From: Gemmatimonadaceae bacterium
GTDB lineage: Bacteria; Gemmatimonadota; Gemmatimonadetes; Gemmatimonadales; Gemmatimonadaceae
DNA: 64,000 bases
NCBI GenBank assembly: GCA_035533015.1
Contig: DATLUQ010000035.1
Span: 16,752-80,751, forward strand
Reading direction: 5' to 3'
In this document: positions 27,525 to 37,107 of the stretch, piece by piece
Layout: each line of letters starts with the position of its first letter
How positions within the stretch are numbered: the first letter of the stretch is position 1
The notes under the pieces: model-generated
The model's input: only the letters and a program-made list of their open reading frames with translations
The model's database searches: none
Told to the model about the DNA's origin: nothing
Translations under genes and position numbers: made by a program

Positions 27525-28304
27525 TCAGTGTGCCGCAACCGCCTGTCGATCTGCGAATGCCTCGAATGCGGTCGCGGCGTCGTCGGACAGGAAGCACCGG
27601 ATTTGGGCACTGCGCTCGAACTCGAGCGCGGAATCCAACTCGGCGAGTGAAGCGCGACCCACGGACGCCTTGATCGCCTGCACCGCCGCCGGAGACGTTC
27701 GTGCCAGGTCGGCGGCCATGGCATTCACGAATTCCGTAAATTGATCTGGCTCAACGAGATGGTGCAGCAGCCCCAGGCGCAGTGCCTCGGCGGCCTCCAC
27801 CCGGCGAGCGGTGAGCAGCAGCTCGCGGGCGCGGTCCACCCCTACGATGCGGGGCAGCGTCACACTACCGCCCCAGTCGGGGCCCAGCCCGATGCGCGCG
27901 AAGCTCTGGATGAATGCACTTTTGGTGCTGCCGATGCGGATGTCGCAGGCGAGCGCCAGATTGGCGCCGCCGCCGGCGGCCACCCCATTGACCGCGGCAA
28001 TGACGAGCTTGGGAGAGTGCCAGATCTCTCGTACCACCGAATTCGCCGCGTCGAGGATGCGCGAAAAGTCGGCCAGGTGACCCGTGGTCCGTAGTTCGTG
28101 CATGTAGGCCACGTCACCCCCGGCACAGAACGCACGACCGGCTCCGGTGATCACCACGACTCGAATGGAAGGATCCTGACCGGCCTCGCGCAGGGCGTGG
28201 CCGATGTCCTCGCGCATGTTCGCAAAGAAAGCGTTAAGTTTTTCTGGGCGGTTGAGGGTGATGCGCAAGACGCCGGATGAGCATTCGAGCTGGATGTATT
28301 CCAT
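27525..28304 (-). CDS. Enoyl-CoA hydratase/isomerase family protein
   Basis: A 259-residue crotonase-fold enzyme. Landmarks: LNRPEKLNAF near residue 20, the first oxyanion loop GAGRAFCAGGDVAYMHEL (about 54-70), and AAVNGVAAGGGANLALACDIRIG (about 105-125) forming the second oxyanion loop. The region after it reads FARIGLGPDWGGSVTLPRIVG, where the first catalytic Glu of true hydratases would be expected; an Asp (PDWGG) stands near that position, so the exact reaction may be isomerase or another crotonase chemistry. The start has a GGGAGG Shine-Dalgarno site. It is divergent from the next gene, with only 15 bases between start codons. Confidence 0.9.
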   Translation of the reverse strand: MEYIQLECSSGVLRITLNRPEKLNAFFANMREDIGHALREAGQDPSIRVVVITGAGRAFCAGGDVAYMHELRTTGHLADFSRILDAANSVVREIWHSPKLVIAAVNGVAAGGGANLALACDIRIGSTKSAFIQSFARIGLGPDWGGSVTLPRIVGVDRARELLLTARRVEAAEALRLGLLHHLVEPDQFTEFVNAMAADLARTSPAAVQAIKASVGRASLAELDSALEFERSAQIRCFLSDDAATAFEAFADRQAVAAH

Positions 28305-28319
28305 GCGGGCGGCCTCCCG

Positions 28320-28973
28320 ATGAACCCACTAAGAAAAGTTAACACTGTCCTGGGTGTGCGTCGCCAGGCAGGCTGGCGGGGAGTGCTGGACAGCGTGGAC
28401 CGCCGCCTGCGGCCCTACAGCCGGCGCATCTACTTGTTTGCCCTCAGTACGCCGCGTCCCAATCCGGATGCGGTGGGCGCCGCCGCTACGCACGACATGC
28501 GTTTCGCCACCCCGGATGAACTGTGCGCCATCCGGTCGAGACCAGATACGACCTTGTCGGACAATGACTTACTCGCGGCTCGCAAGGGCGATCGCTGCCT
28601 GCTCCAACTGGACGGCAGCACGCTCGTGGGCTACGCATGGATTGCCGGCTCGTCCCTGGTGTACATCGCCGACGGCTTCTACATCCGCCTTCCCGACGAC
28701 ACCATCTACAACTACAAGGCTTGGACGAACCCGCAGTACCGCGGCTTCGGATTCCAGGCCCTGCGGCACCTGCGCCTGCTCGAGGCCACCGCGGCGGAGG
28801 GCGTGCGGCGGCTGTTCGGATACGTGGACGCCGTGAACTTCAATTCCCTGCACGGCGTGGCCAAGAGCGGATACGAACGCGTTGGCGACCTACGCATCAC
28901 GCGGCGTGGCGGCCGGGCGCGGGTGCGGCTGGATGTGGCGTCGGACATGTGGTGTGACATCCGGCAGGTCTGA
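28320..28973 (+). CDS. GNAT-like acyltransferase
   Basis: A 217-residue protein. After a basic N-terminus (to about 45), the middle and C-terminal part show a GNAT-like pattern: the strand GSTLVGYAWIAGSSLVYI, then TNPQYRGFGFQALRHLRLLEATAAEG, which resembles the acetyl-CoA-binding RGxGxQ/A motif (YRGFGF). It ends with AVNFNSLHGVAKSGYERVGDL, the usual helix-strand of acetyltransferases (N...S...K.GF/Y). Substrate unknown. No clear Shine-Dalgarno site; its promoter would have to lie in the 15-base divergent gap or inside the neighbouring gene. Confidence 0.7.
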   Translation: MNPLRKVNTVLGVRRQAGWRGVLDSVDRRLRPYSRRIYLFALSTPRPNPDAVGAAATHDMRFATPDELCAIRSRPDTTLSDNDLLAARKGDRCLLQLDGSTLVGYAWIAGSSLVYIADGFYIRLPDDTIYNYKAWTNPQYRGFGFQALRHLRLLEATAAEGVRRLFGYVDAVNFNSLHGVAKSGYERVGDLRITRRGGRARVRLDVASDMWCDIRQV

Positions 28974-29008
28974 ATGGCGGCGCCGGCGCGCGCCCGCTCA
29001 TGCCTCGA

Positions 29009-29686
29009 TCACGTCCCTGCCCACATTCTGAAGCCGCCCCGGAACGCGTTGGCATTGCTCCCGCGGCGCGTGCCCTCGGGCAGGGTCTTCAGCTTGGCCG
29101 CGTTGCCGCCGCCGATCACGATGTCGTCAGGTTCCAGGGCGGCGCTGAGTTTCTCGACCACGTCGGCCACGCGCTTCCGCCACTTCTTCTTGCCCAGGTC
29201 CTCGAGCCCCCGTTTGCCCAGATAATCCTCGTACGTCTTGCCGTTGTCGTACGGCAGGTGCGCCAGTTCCATCGGCTCGACGATGCCGTCCACGACCATC
29301 GCCGATCCCAGCCCGGTGCCGAGCCCGAGAAAGAGCATGCGCCCGCCGCGGTAGCTGCCCAGCGCCTGCATGGCTGCGTCGTTCATGATCTTCACCGGGC
29401 AGCCGAACGCCTTGGAGAAATCGAACCGCACCCACCCGCCGCCCAGGTTCGCGGGTTCGTGGAGCGGCCGCCCGCTCACCACGGGACCAGGATAGCCCAT
29501 CGCGACGCAGTCGTACGTCCACCCGCGCGCGGCCTGCTTGACGCCGCGCACCATCCGTGCGGCGGTCATCTCGGGACCCGAGTCGAACTTGCGACGCGCG
29601 CCCGCGCCCTTGACGAGCATCTTGACGTGCGTGCCGCCCACGTCGATCGCCAGCACGCGCCGGCCGGCCGGCCGTCTGACCGTCAT
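29009..29686 (-). CDS. ppgK: Polyphosphate glucokinase-type ROK kinase
   Basis: A 225-residue ROK-family sugar kinase. The phosphate-binding motif DVGGTHVK (about 15-22), the MGYPGPV and NDAAMQALG blocks and a glycine loop [10 protein letters not shown] are all present. The C-terminal block [20 protein letters not shown] is characteristic of polyphosphate-dependent glucokinases. It should phosphorylate glucose using polyphosphate (and perhaps ATP), feeding glucose-6-phosphate to the dehydrogenase encoded upstream in the same operon. Its ATG overlaps the zwf stop (ATGA). It is shorter than many relatives (about 250 residues). Confidence 0.88.
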   Translation of the reverse strand: MTVRRPAGRRVLAIDVGGTHVKMLVKGAGARRKFDSGPEMTAARMVRGVKQAARGWTYDCVAMGYPGPVVSGRPLHEPANLGGGWVRFDFSKAFGCPVKIMNDAAMQALGSYRGGRMLFLGLGTGLGSAMVVDGIVEPMELAHLPYDNGKTYEDYLGKRGLEDLGKKKWRKRVADVVEKLSAALEPDDIVIGGGNAAKLKTLPEGTRRGSNANAFRGGFRMWAGT

Positions 29687-31149
29687 TCGGCCGGTTCCGC
29701 CCCGCCCGTGGTCGCGAGCACCGGCGCGTGCCACCCACCGTCGGCAGCCACGAGTTCGTCGGCCTGCGCGGGGCCCCACGTGCCCGGCGCGTACGGCAGC
29801 GCCGGCCCGTGCGTCTCGAGCACGGGGTCGACCACGGCCCACGCGGCCTCCACGGAATCCTCGCGCGCGAACAGCGCGGCGTTGCCCACGAGGGCGTCGC
29901 CGAGCAACCGGTCGTACGGCGCCCGCGCGTCGGCCTGCGCATCGAGCAGGTAGAGTTCACGCTGGTCGCCCACGAACGCCTCGCCCACGCGCTTGACGCG
30001 CGCCGCCAGCGCCACGGCGGGGCCGGGGGAGAGCCGGAAGCGCACGTAGTTCGTATGGCCCGGGGCCTGCGCCGAGTCGGCGAACAGCTTCTGCGGCGGC
30101 GCCTTCAGTTCCACGCGCACCTCGGCCGCGGTCTCGGCCAGGCACTTACCAGAACGCAAATACCAGGGCACGCCGGCCCAGCGCCAGGAGTCGATGGTCA
30201 GGCGCAGGGCGCAGAACGTCTCGACGTCCGACTGCTTGGCCACGCCCGGCTCGTCGCGATAGCCCACGAACTGGCCGCGCACCACGTCTGAAGGCTGGAG
30301 CTGGCGCATGGACCGGAACACCTTGGCTTTCTCGTCGCGCAGGGCCTCGAACCCGCCGGTGGCCGGCGGCTCCATGGCGAGCAGCGCCACCACCTGGAAG
30401 AGATGGTTCTCGATCACGTCGCGCAGGCACCCGGCAGTCTCGTAGAACGCACCGCGCCCCTGCACGCCGAAGTCCTCGGCCAGCGTGATCTGCACGTTGG
30501 CCACGTGCTGGCGATTCCAGATGGGTTCGAGAAAGGAGTTGGCGAACCGGAAGTACAGGATGTTCTCGATGGCCTCTTTGCCCAGGAAGTGATCGATGCG
30601 GAAGATCGCCGCCTCGGGGAACACGGCGTGGGCCACGCGGTTCAACTCGCGAGCCGAGGCCAGGTCGCGCCCGAACGGCTTCTCGACGATTACGCGGGCG
30701 CCGGCGGCCAGGCCCGATGCGCCGAGCGCCTCGATGACCGTTTCGAACAGAATGGGCGGAATGGCGAGGTAGTGCGCCGGGTGGGCGGCACCGCCGAGCG
30801 CCTTTTTCAGCGCCCGGAAGGTGGCCGGGTCGGCGTAGTCGCCGTCCACGTAGCGGAGCAGGCCGAGCAGCCGGTCGAACGCCGCCTGGTCGTCGATGCC
30901 GCCGTACGTGGTGATGCTGTCGCGGGCGCGCGCGCGCAGTTGGTCGAGATTCCAATGCGAGAATGCGACGCCGATCACCGGCACGCGCAGCGCGTTGCGC
31001 TTGACCATCGCGTACAGCGCAGGGAAGATCTGCTTGTGCGCCAGGTCTCCGGTGATGCCGAAACAGACCAGCGCGTCCGACGGCGTGTGGTCGTCGGGCG
31101 CGCTGGGCATTGAGGAATCTTTTTGCGTGTCCGTCATGCGTGAGGGCAT
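29683..31149 (-). CDS. zwf: Glucose-6-phosphate 1-dehydrogenase
   Basis: A 488-residue enzyme of normal length. The NADP-binding motif is [18 protein letters not shown] (about 29-46) and the active-site signature is RIDHFLGKE with the catalytic His. [11 protein letters not shown] and the [12 protein letters not shown] segment are also family-like. It converts glucose-6-phosphate to 6-phosphogluconolactone and makes NADPH. The start at the first ATG is favoured by an AGGA site upstream; ATGs 12 and 39 bases later are alternatives. The gene lies 9 bases after a hemG-like gene and overlaps the ppgK start, so it is the middle gene of an operon. Confidence 0.96.
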   Translation of the reverse strand: MPSRMTDTQKDSSMPSAPDDHTPSDALVCFGITGDLAHKQIFPALYAMVKRNALRVPVIGVAFSHWNLDQLRARARDSITTYGGIDDQAAFDRLLGLLRYVDGDYADPATFRALKKALGGAAHPAHYLAIPPILFETVIEALGASGLAAGARVIVEKPFGRDLASARELNRVAHAVFPEAAIFRIDHFLGKEAIENILYFRFANSFLEPIWNRQHVANVQITLAEDFGVQGRGAFYETAGCLRDVIENHLFQVVALLAMEPPATGGFEALRDEKAKVFRSMRQLQPSDVVRGQFVGYRDEPGVAKQSDVETFCALRLTIDSWRWAGVPWYLRSGKCLAETAAEVRVELKAPPQKLFADSAQAPGHTNYVRFRLSPGPAVALAARVKRVGEAFVGDQRELYLLDAQADARAPYDRLLGDALVGNAALFAREDSVEAAWAVVDPVLETHGPALPYAPGTWGPAQADELVAADGGWHAPVLATTGGAEPAE

Positions 31150-31158
31150 CCGGACATC

Positions 31159-31761
31159 CTATGCGGTGTTCCCCGAGAATGCGAGTGCGCCGCGCGCGTC
31201 GCCCGTGGCGGCGTGGGCCTCCACCGCTTCCTCGAACCGCATGGCGAAGCGATCGACCTGCACCCAATCGGTGTACTCGTGATCGCGGGTCGTGTCGGTG
31301 GATCCGCCTTCCTTTGCGCTGATGCGCTTCATGACCCACCGCAGCAGGACGTTGTACTTCGTGTAGGCGATGGCGCCGGCAACCGGTTCAACGATGGCCG
31401 GCCGCCATCCGGCCGCCTTGCAGAACTCCTCGGCCAGCCGCCGCGCCTCGGCGCGCTCGAGGGGATTGGTGCTCCCCGCCGAGCCGCTCACGGCGAAGAA
31501 CGCGCTCGGGTTCGCGTTGAGCGCCGCGGCGTGCCGCTTCGCGAAGGCCGCGATGTACGGCTGATAGCCGTGCCTGATCATCGACGCGCCCACGAGCACG
31601 CCGTCGAATTCCCCCACCCGCACGTCGGGCGTCAACTCGTCACCCTGGCGGACCGTGACCACGTGGCCGCGCTCGGTGAGCGTGTTGCGGATGCGGCCCG
31701 CCACGCGGGCCGTCTGTCCATAGCGGGTGCCGTAGACGATGAGAATGTGTCGCATGGTCAT
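31159..31761 (-). CDS. Flavodoxin-domain protein, HemG-like protoporphyrinogen oxidase
   Basis: A 200-residue protein with an FMN-binding flavodoxin fold: the phosphate loop YGTRYGQTARVAGRI at the N-terminus (about 8-22) and a middle loop GASMIRHGYQP. The C-terminal block SAKEGGSTDTTRDHEYTDW is typical of HemG, the menaquinone-dependent protoporphyrinogen IX dehydrogenase. It may therefore act in haem synthesis, or in another flavin reduction. The start is the ATG 5 bases after GGAGG; a second ATG two codons later is possible. It is the first gene of the hemG-like/zwf/ppgK operon, with 9 bases before zwf. Confidence 0.78.
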   Translation of the reverse strand: MTMRHILIVYGTRYGQTARVAGRIRNTLTERGHVVTVRQGDELTPDVRVGEFDGVLVGASMIRHGYQPYIAAFAKRHAAALNANPSAFFAVSGSAGSTNPLERAEARRLAEEFCKAAGWRPAIVEPVAGAIAYTKYNVLLRWVMKRISAKEGGSTDTTRDHEYTDWVQVDRFAMRFEEAVEAHAATGDARGALAFSGNTA

Positions 31762-31882
31762 GCGTCCTCCAGAGGGCTCGACTGCAGGATACCGGGAGGG
31801 GCGGGAGCGGTGGGTGCGGTGAACTTCCGGAATCGCTGTGGCGGGTTCCCTCACGCGGGAGAGGAATCACGGCGGTACATTC

Positions 31883-32863
31883 ATGTCGGACCGACCGAGG
31901 CCTATGCCGATCATCGAGACCCAACACCTCACCAAGCGCTACGAGTCGCTCGTGGCGGTGGACGATCTCGAACTCGCCGTGAACGAGGGCGAGATCTTCG
32001 GCCTCCTCGGTCCCAACGGCGCCGGCAAGACGACCACCCTGCTCATGCTCACGACGCTGCTCCGCCCTACGGCGGGCACGGCGACGATCAACGGGCACGA
32101 TATCGTGCGCGAGCCGGGGCGGGTGCGGCGGTCGATCGGCATCGTGTTCCAGGACCCGAGTTCCGACGACATCCTCACCGGCTACGAGAATCTCAAGGTG
32201 CACGGCATGCTGTACCACATGCCGCCGGCCCTGCGCGAGCGACGCATTGGCGAAGTGCTGGAATTGGTGGAACTCACGGCGCGCAAGGACGACCTGGTGA
32301 AGAAGTACTCGGGCGGCATGCGCCGCCGTCTGGAATTGGCGCGCGGCCTGATGCACGACCCCAAGGTGTTGTTTCTCGACGAGCCGACGCTGGGCCTCGA
32401 CCCTCAGTCGCGCGACAAGCTGTGGCAGTACATCGAGAACCTGTCACGCACCAAGCGCATCACGGTGATCATCACCACCCACTATATGGAAGAGGTCGAT
32501 CGCCTGTGCCACCGCATGGCGATCATGGACGAGGGACGCATCCGCGCGCTGGATACGCCGGCCAACCTCAAGCGCGTGATCGGCGGTGACGTCGTGAAGA
32601 TGCGCGTGACCGCCCCCGACGTCGCCGCGCTGGAACGGCTGGCCTTCGTGCAGAAGGTCGAGGCTCGGGACCACGATCTCATGCTCACGGTCACCGACGC
32701 CAGCGCGCACCTCCCCGAACTGCTGCGGGCGGCCGGGTCCGTGGATGCGGTGGAGGTGCGGTCCCCCACGCTCGACGACGTGTTCCTGCACTTCACGGGC
32801 CGCGCCATTCGCGAGGGATCGGCCGAAGGTGGGTGGGCCGAACGCATGATGCACCACCGGTGA
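31883..32863 (+). CDS. ABC exporter ATPase, DrrA-like
   Basis: A 326-residue ATPase with Walker A GPNGAGKTT, Q-loop region (VFQDPSSDD), signature SGGMRRRLELA, Walker B VLFLDEPTLGLD and the switch His (TTHYMEE). A C-terminal extension (about 230-300) containing VVKMRVTAPDV is the type found in DrrA/daunorubicin-resistance ATPases. Powers export by the permease encoded four bases downstream; the substrate (antibiotic, lipid or polysaccharide) cannot be told. The ATG at the MSDRPRP start is used; another ATG follows seven codons later. Neighbour genes do not reveal the cargo. Confidence 0.92.
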   Translation: MSDRPRPMPIIETQHLTKRYESLVAVDDLELAVNEGEIFGLLGPNGAGKTTTLLMLTTLLRPTAGTATINGHDIVREPGRVRRSIGIVFQDPSSDDILTGYENLKVHGMLYHMPPALRERRIGEVLELVELTARKDDLVKKYSGGMRRRLELARGLMHDPKVLFLDEPTLGLDPQSRDKLWQYIENLSRTKRITVIITTHYMEEVDRLCHRMAIMDEGRIRALDTPANLKRVIGGDVVKMRVTAPDVAALERLAFVQKVEARDHDLMLTVTDASAHLPELLRAAGSVDAVEVRSPTLDDVFLHFTGRAIREGSAEGGWAERMMHHR

Positions 32864-32867
32864 CGCG

Positions 32868-33638
32868 ATGAACGACATCCATGGGGTGCTCGCCATCTGG
32901 TACCGGGAATACAAGGTCTTCCTGCGCGAGAAGTCGCGCATCGTGGCATCGATCGTCACGCCGGTGCTGTGGCTGTTCATCTTCGGCGGCGGGCTGGGGA
33001 GCAGCGTGTCCATTCCGGGCACCAACTACGAGGCGTTCATCTATCCGGGCATTCTCGCCCAGTCGGTCCTGTTCTCGTCCATCTTCTTCGGCGTGTACAT
33101 CGTGTGGGACCGCAAGGTGGACTTCCTCAAGGAAGTGCTCGTGGCCCCCGTGTCGCGCTCGGCGATCTTCGTGGGCAAGGTGGTGGGGGGCGCCACCGAC
33201 TCGATGATCCAGGTGGTGATCCTGCTCGTGCTGGGGCTCGTGCTGAGCGGGTCGGGCGCGATCACGGGGCTCCACATGGATGCCGTCCGCCTGCTGCTGG
33301 CGCTGCTGGTGCTCGCGATGACCACTGTGGCATTCGTGAGTGTGGGGCTGATCATCGGCTCGATGATGGAGAGTCCCGAGGGATTCCAGCTCGTGTCGAG
33401 CTTCGTGGTGTTTCCGCTGTTCTTTCTCTCGGGCGCACTCTTTCCCATCGACAAGCTGCCGGTGTGGCTTGCGCCGTTCACGCTGCTCGACCCGCTCACC
33501 TACGGCGTGGACGCGCTGCGCGGCGTGCTGCTCGACACGTCGCACTTTCCCGTGGCATTGGATCTGGGCGTGATGGCGGCGTTCACCGTGCTCGTGATCG
33601 CGGCCGGCACCTACGCGTTCGAGCGGATGAAGGTCTAG
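32868..33638 (+). CDS. ABC-2 type transport permease, DrrB-like
   Basis: A 256-residue integral membrane protein with six hydrophobic segments. It contains the ABC-2 family signature around SFVVFPLFFLSGALFP and DPLTYGVDALRG, and the DrrB-like N-terminal block WYREYKVFLREKSR preceding the first helix. It forms the membrane pore for the DrrA-like ATPase encoded four bases upstream, as a probable homodimer. The gene pair is transcribed as a unit. Substrate unknown. Confidence 0.92.
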   Translation: MNDIHGVLAIWYREYKVFLREKSRIVASIVTPVLWLFIFGGGLGSSVSIPGTNYEAFIYPGILAQSVLFSSIFFGVYIVWDRKVDFLKEVLVAPVSRSAIFVGKVVGGATDSMIQVVILLVLGLVLSGSGAITGLHMDAVRLLLALLVLAMTTVAFVSVGLIIGSMMESPEGFQLVSSFVVFPLFFLSGALFPIDKLPVWLAPFTLLDPLTYGVDALRGVLLDTSHFPVALDLGVMAAFTVLVIAAGTYAFERMKV

Positions 33639-33801
33639 CGTGGACGAGCGGTTAAGTGCCGAAATTGCCCGTTTTGCGACCTGCCTACCTGTCGCGTAAA
33701 TGACGGTGCAACCTTCGTTTGCGCCGGTGTATACAAACACGTAACCGGGCTGGACACACCGGTCCCAATAGCGTAGGGTTCCAGGAGAGGAGGAGGTGCG
33801 T

Positions 33802-35043
33802 ATGAAGAAAATCTTGTCTGCTGCAGTGTCGCTCGGCACGGCGTCGGCTCTGGCGTTCAGTCTGATCATGGCGCCGGTGGCGACTGCCGCGGCGCAGGAT
33901 CCGACGCTCGCGCCCATGCCGGCTTCCTACCAGCCGCTGAGCGCCGACCAGTTGGACAATCTGGTGGCCCCGGTGGCGCTGTACGCCGATCCGTTGCTCG
34001 CTCAGGTGTTGCTCGCGGCCACGTTTCCCGAGCAGATCCAGGAGGCGGCGCAGTACGTACGCGCCAACGGGACCGACGGAATCGACGATCAGTACTGGGA
34101 CGTGAGCGTGAAGGCCGTGGCGCACTATCCCACGATTCTCAACATGATGGACCAGAAGATCGATTGGACGTCGGCGCTCGGACAGGCGTACGCCGGGCAG
34201 TCCAGCGACGTGATGCAAGCCGTGCAGTACATGCGCGGGTTGGCCCAGCAGGAGGGGAACCTGCAGAACACGCCGCAGCAGCAGGTGGTGACCAACGACG
34301 GCAACATCAGCATCTGGCCGGCCCAGCCGTCGGTTATATATGTTCCTGTATACGATCCGGCGGTGGTGTTCTACCGCCCGATGTATCTGAGCGCCGGGTT
34401 CAATTCCTTCTTCAGCTTCGGCATCGGCTATCCGATCGGCGCCTGGCTGATGTACGACTGGGATTGGCCGGCGCGGCGGATCGTGTACACGGGCTGGCGG
34501 GGTGGCGGGTGGATCGCGCGGTCGCGCCCGTACGTGCGGCTCACGGGTGTGTACGTGAACCCCGGATATGGCCACGTGCGCTACGGCGATGGCCGTGGGC
34601 GCGACGCCGGCCGGTATGCGGTGCCGGTCAGCCACGGCGTGCTGGTCAAGGGCATGGGCTACCGTGAAGGTCAGATGGCGGGCGCCGACGGCCGTCAGCG
34701 CGGTCTCGTGACCCGCGCGCCGGCCCCGGGGCGGGTGTCGGTGTACACCCAGCCGCCCAATCAGGGACGGACGGCCCGCCGGTCCGACGGCTATTACCAG
34801 GCGCCGGCGGTGCAGCCGCGGTCGTACCGGTACGCCCAACCGCCGATGGTGCGGCCGCGTCCGTACGGCGGCAATTCACGGCCGGCGGTGGTCCAGCCGC
34901 GCTCGTACGGCGGGTACTCGCAGCGGCCGATGGTGCAGCCACGGCGTGCAGCGCACGCCCCATCTGCGGCTCCTCGCGGGCGGCCAGGGCCTGCGCCGTC
35001 CGGTGGCGGCCGTACCGCGCATCGCGGCGGCCACGGCCACTGA
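33802..35043 (+). CDS. Exported DUF3300 protein with repeat-rich tail
   Basis: A 413-residue protein. Signal peptide about 1-30 (cut after TAAAQ-like site), then the DUF3300 domain (about 45-240): LVAPVALYADPLLAQVLLAATFP and VIYVPVYDPAVVFYRP are its typical strands. The tail from about 250 is Gly/Arg/Tyr/Pro-rich with short repeats such as VQPRSYGGYSQRPMVQPR, likely unstructured and basic. Family function is not known to me. GGAGGAGG six bases before the ATG gives a strong start, favoured over an adjacent GTG. The gene is followed by a terminator hairpin. Confidence 0.85.
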   Translation: MKKILSAAVSLGTASALAFSLIMAPVATAAAQDPTLAPMPASYQPLSADQLDNLVAPVALYADPLLAQVLLAATFPEQIQEAAQYVRANGTDGIDDQYWDVSVKAVAHYPTILNMMDQKIDWTSALGQAYAGQSSDVMQAVQYMRGLAQQEGNLQNTPQQQVVTNDGNISIWPAQPSVIYVPVYDPAVVFYRPMYLSAGFNSFFSFGIGYPIGAWLMYDWDWPARRIVYTGWRGGGWIARSRPYVRLTGVYVNPGYGHVRYGDGRGRDAGRYAVPVSHGVLVKGMGYREGQMAGADGRQRGLVTRAPAPGRVSVYTQPPNQGRTARRSDGYYQAPAVQPRSYRYAQPPMVRPRPYGGNSRPAVVQPRSYGGYSQRPMVQPRRAAHAPSAAPRGRPGPAPSGGGRTAHRGGHGH

Positions 35044-35070
35044 TCGCGGCGTTCGCGGTTGAGTGGGATC

Positions 35071-35104
35071 ACGACGGGCGCTCGGGACACCGGGCGCCCG
35101 TCGT
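35071..35104 (+). terminator. Terminator hairpin after the DUF3300 gene
   Basis: Arms ACGACGGGCGC and GCGCCCGTCGT (11 bp, perfect) around a 12-base loop, about 28 bases after the stop. No T-run. Confidence 0.6.
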
Positions 35105-35233
35105 GCGCTCGGCACTGCGTTCGGGGCCCGACGGGCGTTCAAGGATTCACCGATTGCGCCCGATGCTGCCGTCGGGCAATGCTACATTTCGCAGGGGAGT
35201 TCGATGGTCGGCCATTCTCGGGGGGATTCACGC

Positions 35234-37045
35234 ATGACTGCCACCTCGGCACCGGCTGCCGGCCCGTCCGGCAAAGCCGCCCAGCCTCATCTCGCCGCGC
35301 CCGACGTCAATCCGTCGTTCACGCGCGGCGTGTTCCTCGGCGAGATCCACGAAGACCTCGTCTTTCCGTTCCCGGCGCTGAGCGCCGAAGAAAAGGAATC
35401 GCTGGACGCGATCCTCGGCACCTTCCGGGCGTTCGCGGCCGATCATATCGATTCTGCAAAATTCGACCACGACAGTCACTTCCCCGACGAGATGCTCGAG
35501 GGGTTGCACGAGCTCGGACTGATGGGGCTGAGCATTCCCGAGGCCTACGGCGGCTTCGGCGCCAGCGCCAAGGTGCACAACCGGGTTTTCGGAGAGATCG
35601 GCGGCACCGACCCCGCGCTCACGGTGTACTTCGGTGCGCACCAGTCCATCGGATGCAAGGGGATCGTGTTGTTCGGCACCGAGGCGCAGAAGCAGAAATA
35701 CCTGCCCAGATGCGCGAGCGGCGAATGGGTGGCCGGCTTCTGTCTCACCGAACCGGGCTCTGGCTCCGATGCGCAGGCCATGAAGACCACTGCCGTGTTG
35801 AGTGCCGATGGGTCGCACTACCTGCTCAACGGCCAGAAGATGTGGATCTCGAATGCCGGCTACGCCGACATCTTCACCGTGTTCGCCAAGGTGGCCGTCG
35901 AGATCGACGGCAAGCAGAAGCAGCGCGTGACGGCGTTCGTCGTGGACGCGCACGCGCCGGGCGTCCGGCTGGGCAAGCTCGAACAGAAGATGGGCATCAA
36001 GGCGAGCGACACGCGCGGCGTGTTTTTCGAGAACGTGAAGGTGCCGGTGGACGACCGCCTGGGCACCGTGGGGCAGGGTTTCCACGTGGCGCTCGAGGTG
36101 CTCAACTCCGGACGCCTGGGTCTCGCCGCCGGCTCGGCGCGTGGGGCGCGGCGCATCATGCGCGAAGCGATCAAGTACGCCAATGAACGGCAGCAGTTCG
36201 GGAAGTCCATCGGGTCGTTCGAGATGATCCGCAAGAAGATCGCCATCAACGCGGTGGAGACGTACGCCACCGACTCGGCGGTGCAGCTGGCCGGCGGAAT
36301 GATGGACCGCGGCGGCGTCGACTTCTCGCTCGAGACCGCGGCGTGCAAAGTGTACGCCAGCGAACTCGCCTTCCGCGCCGCCAACGACGCCATGCAGATT
36401 GCCGGCGGCATCGGCTACTCCAAGGAGTTCCCGTATGAGCAGGCGGTGCGCGATTCGCGCATCAACCTGATCTTCGAGGGCACCAACGAAATCCTGCGGG
36501 CGCTGATCGCCCTCATGGGGCTGCAGCAGCCGGGTGAGAAGCTCAAAGCGCTGGGCAAAGCGTTCAAGGATCCGCTCCACTCGCTGGGTTCGATCAGCCA
36601 TTACCTCTCCGACCGCGCCAAGCGGCAGATCACGAAGCCGAGCTTCACCAAAGTGCATCCCACGCTGGCCAAGGAGGCCGATCAGGTGGCCGAACTGGTG
36701 CACAACTTCGCGCTGAGTGTGGAGAGCGTGATCGTGAAGCACGGCAAGAACGTTCTCGACCGCCAGTATCTCCAGGAACGGATGGCCAACGCGGCCATCG
36801 ACATTTTCTTCGCGACCGCGGTGCTGTCGCGCGTCACGTGGGAGATCGAACGGGCAGGCGGTCCCGACACCGATGGAGCCAGACCGCACGTGGACATGGC
36901 GCGGATCTTCGTGCCCATGGCTTTCCGGCGCGCTCGCCGGAACATCCGGGGCCTGCGGCGCAACCAGGACGCTCGTGTGGACGCGATTGCCGCCCGGAGT
37001 CTGGAAACGGGGGAGCTGGGGCTGGAGGCCGCCACCGACGAGTGA
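35234..37045 (+). CDS. Acyl-CoA dehydrogenase, very-long-chain (ACADVL/ACAD9-like) type
   Basis: A 603-residue FAD enzyme. The N-terminal helical domain begins near residue 55, the FAD/acyl-binding strand block CLTEPGSGSDAQA is near 175, and the KMWISNAGYADIF segment follows. The C-terminal helical block carries IAGGIGYSKEFPYEQAVRD and IFEGTNEILRALIAL; the Glu of FEGTNEI is the catalytic-base position in the VLCAD/IVD arrangement. An extra C-terminal region (about 440-603) is as in membrane-associated VLCAD, unlike the 380-residue short-chain enzymes. The ATG is preceded by GGGGGGA. It acts in fatty-acid beta-oxidation; no other beta-oxidation gene is immediately next to it, but a crotonase lies about 7 kb away. 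Confidence 0.95.
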   Translation: MTATSAPAAGPSGKAAQPHLAAPDVNPSFTRGVFLGEIHEDLVFPFPALSAEEKESLDAILGTFRAFAADHIDSAKFDHDSHFPDEMLEGLHELGLMGLSIPEAYGGFGASAKVHNRVFGEIGGTDPALTVYFGAHQSIGCKGIVLFGTEAQKQKYLPRCASGEWVAGFCLTEPGSGSDAQAMKTTAVLSADGSHYLLNGQKMWISNAGYADIFTVFAKVAVEIDGKQKQRVTAFVVDAHAPGVRLGKLEQKMGIKASDTRGVFFENVKVPVDDRLGTVGQGFHVALEVLNSGRLGLAAGSARGARRIMREAIKYANERQQFGKSIGSFEMIRKKIAINAVETYATDSAVQLAGGMMDRGGVDFSLETAACKVYASELAFRAANDAMQIAGGIGYSKEFPYEQAVRDSRINLIFEGTNEILRALIALMGLQQPGEKLKALGKAFKDPLHSLGSISHYLSDRAKRQITKPSFTKVHPTLAKEADQVAELVHNFALSVESVIVKHGKNVLDRQYLQERMANAAIDIFFATAVLSRVTWEIERAGGPDTDGARPHVDMARIFVPMAFRRARRNIRGLRRNQDARVDAIAARSLETGELGLEAATDE

Positions 37046-37107
37046 GGGGCCGAACATTGCGCGAGCCCAAGGGTACGAGGGACGTCTCGCGACCCAGGTC
37101 GTGTGTC

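Noticed and set aside
33639..33801. Small gene between the ABC exporter and the DUF3300 gene
   Set aside because: No open frame with start signals; the stretch looks like a promoter region with AT-rich patches.
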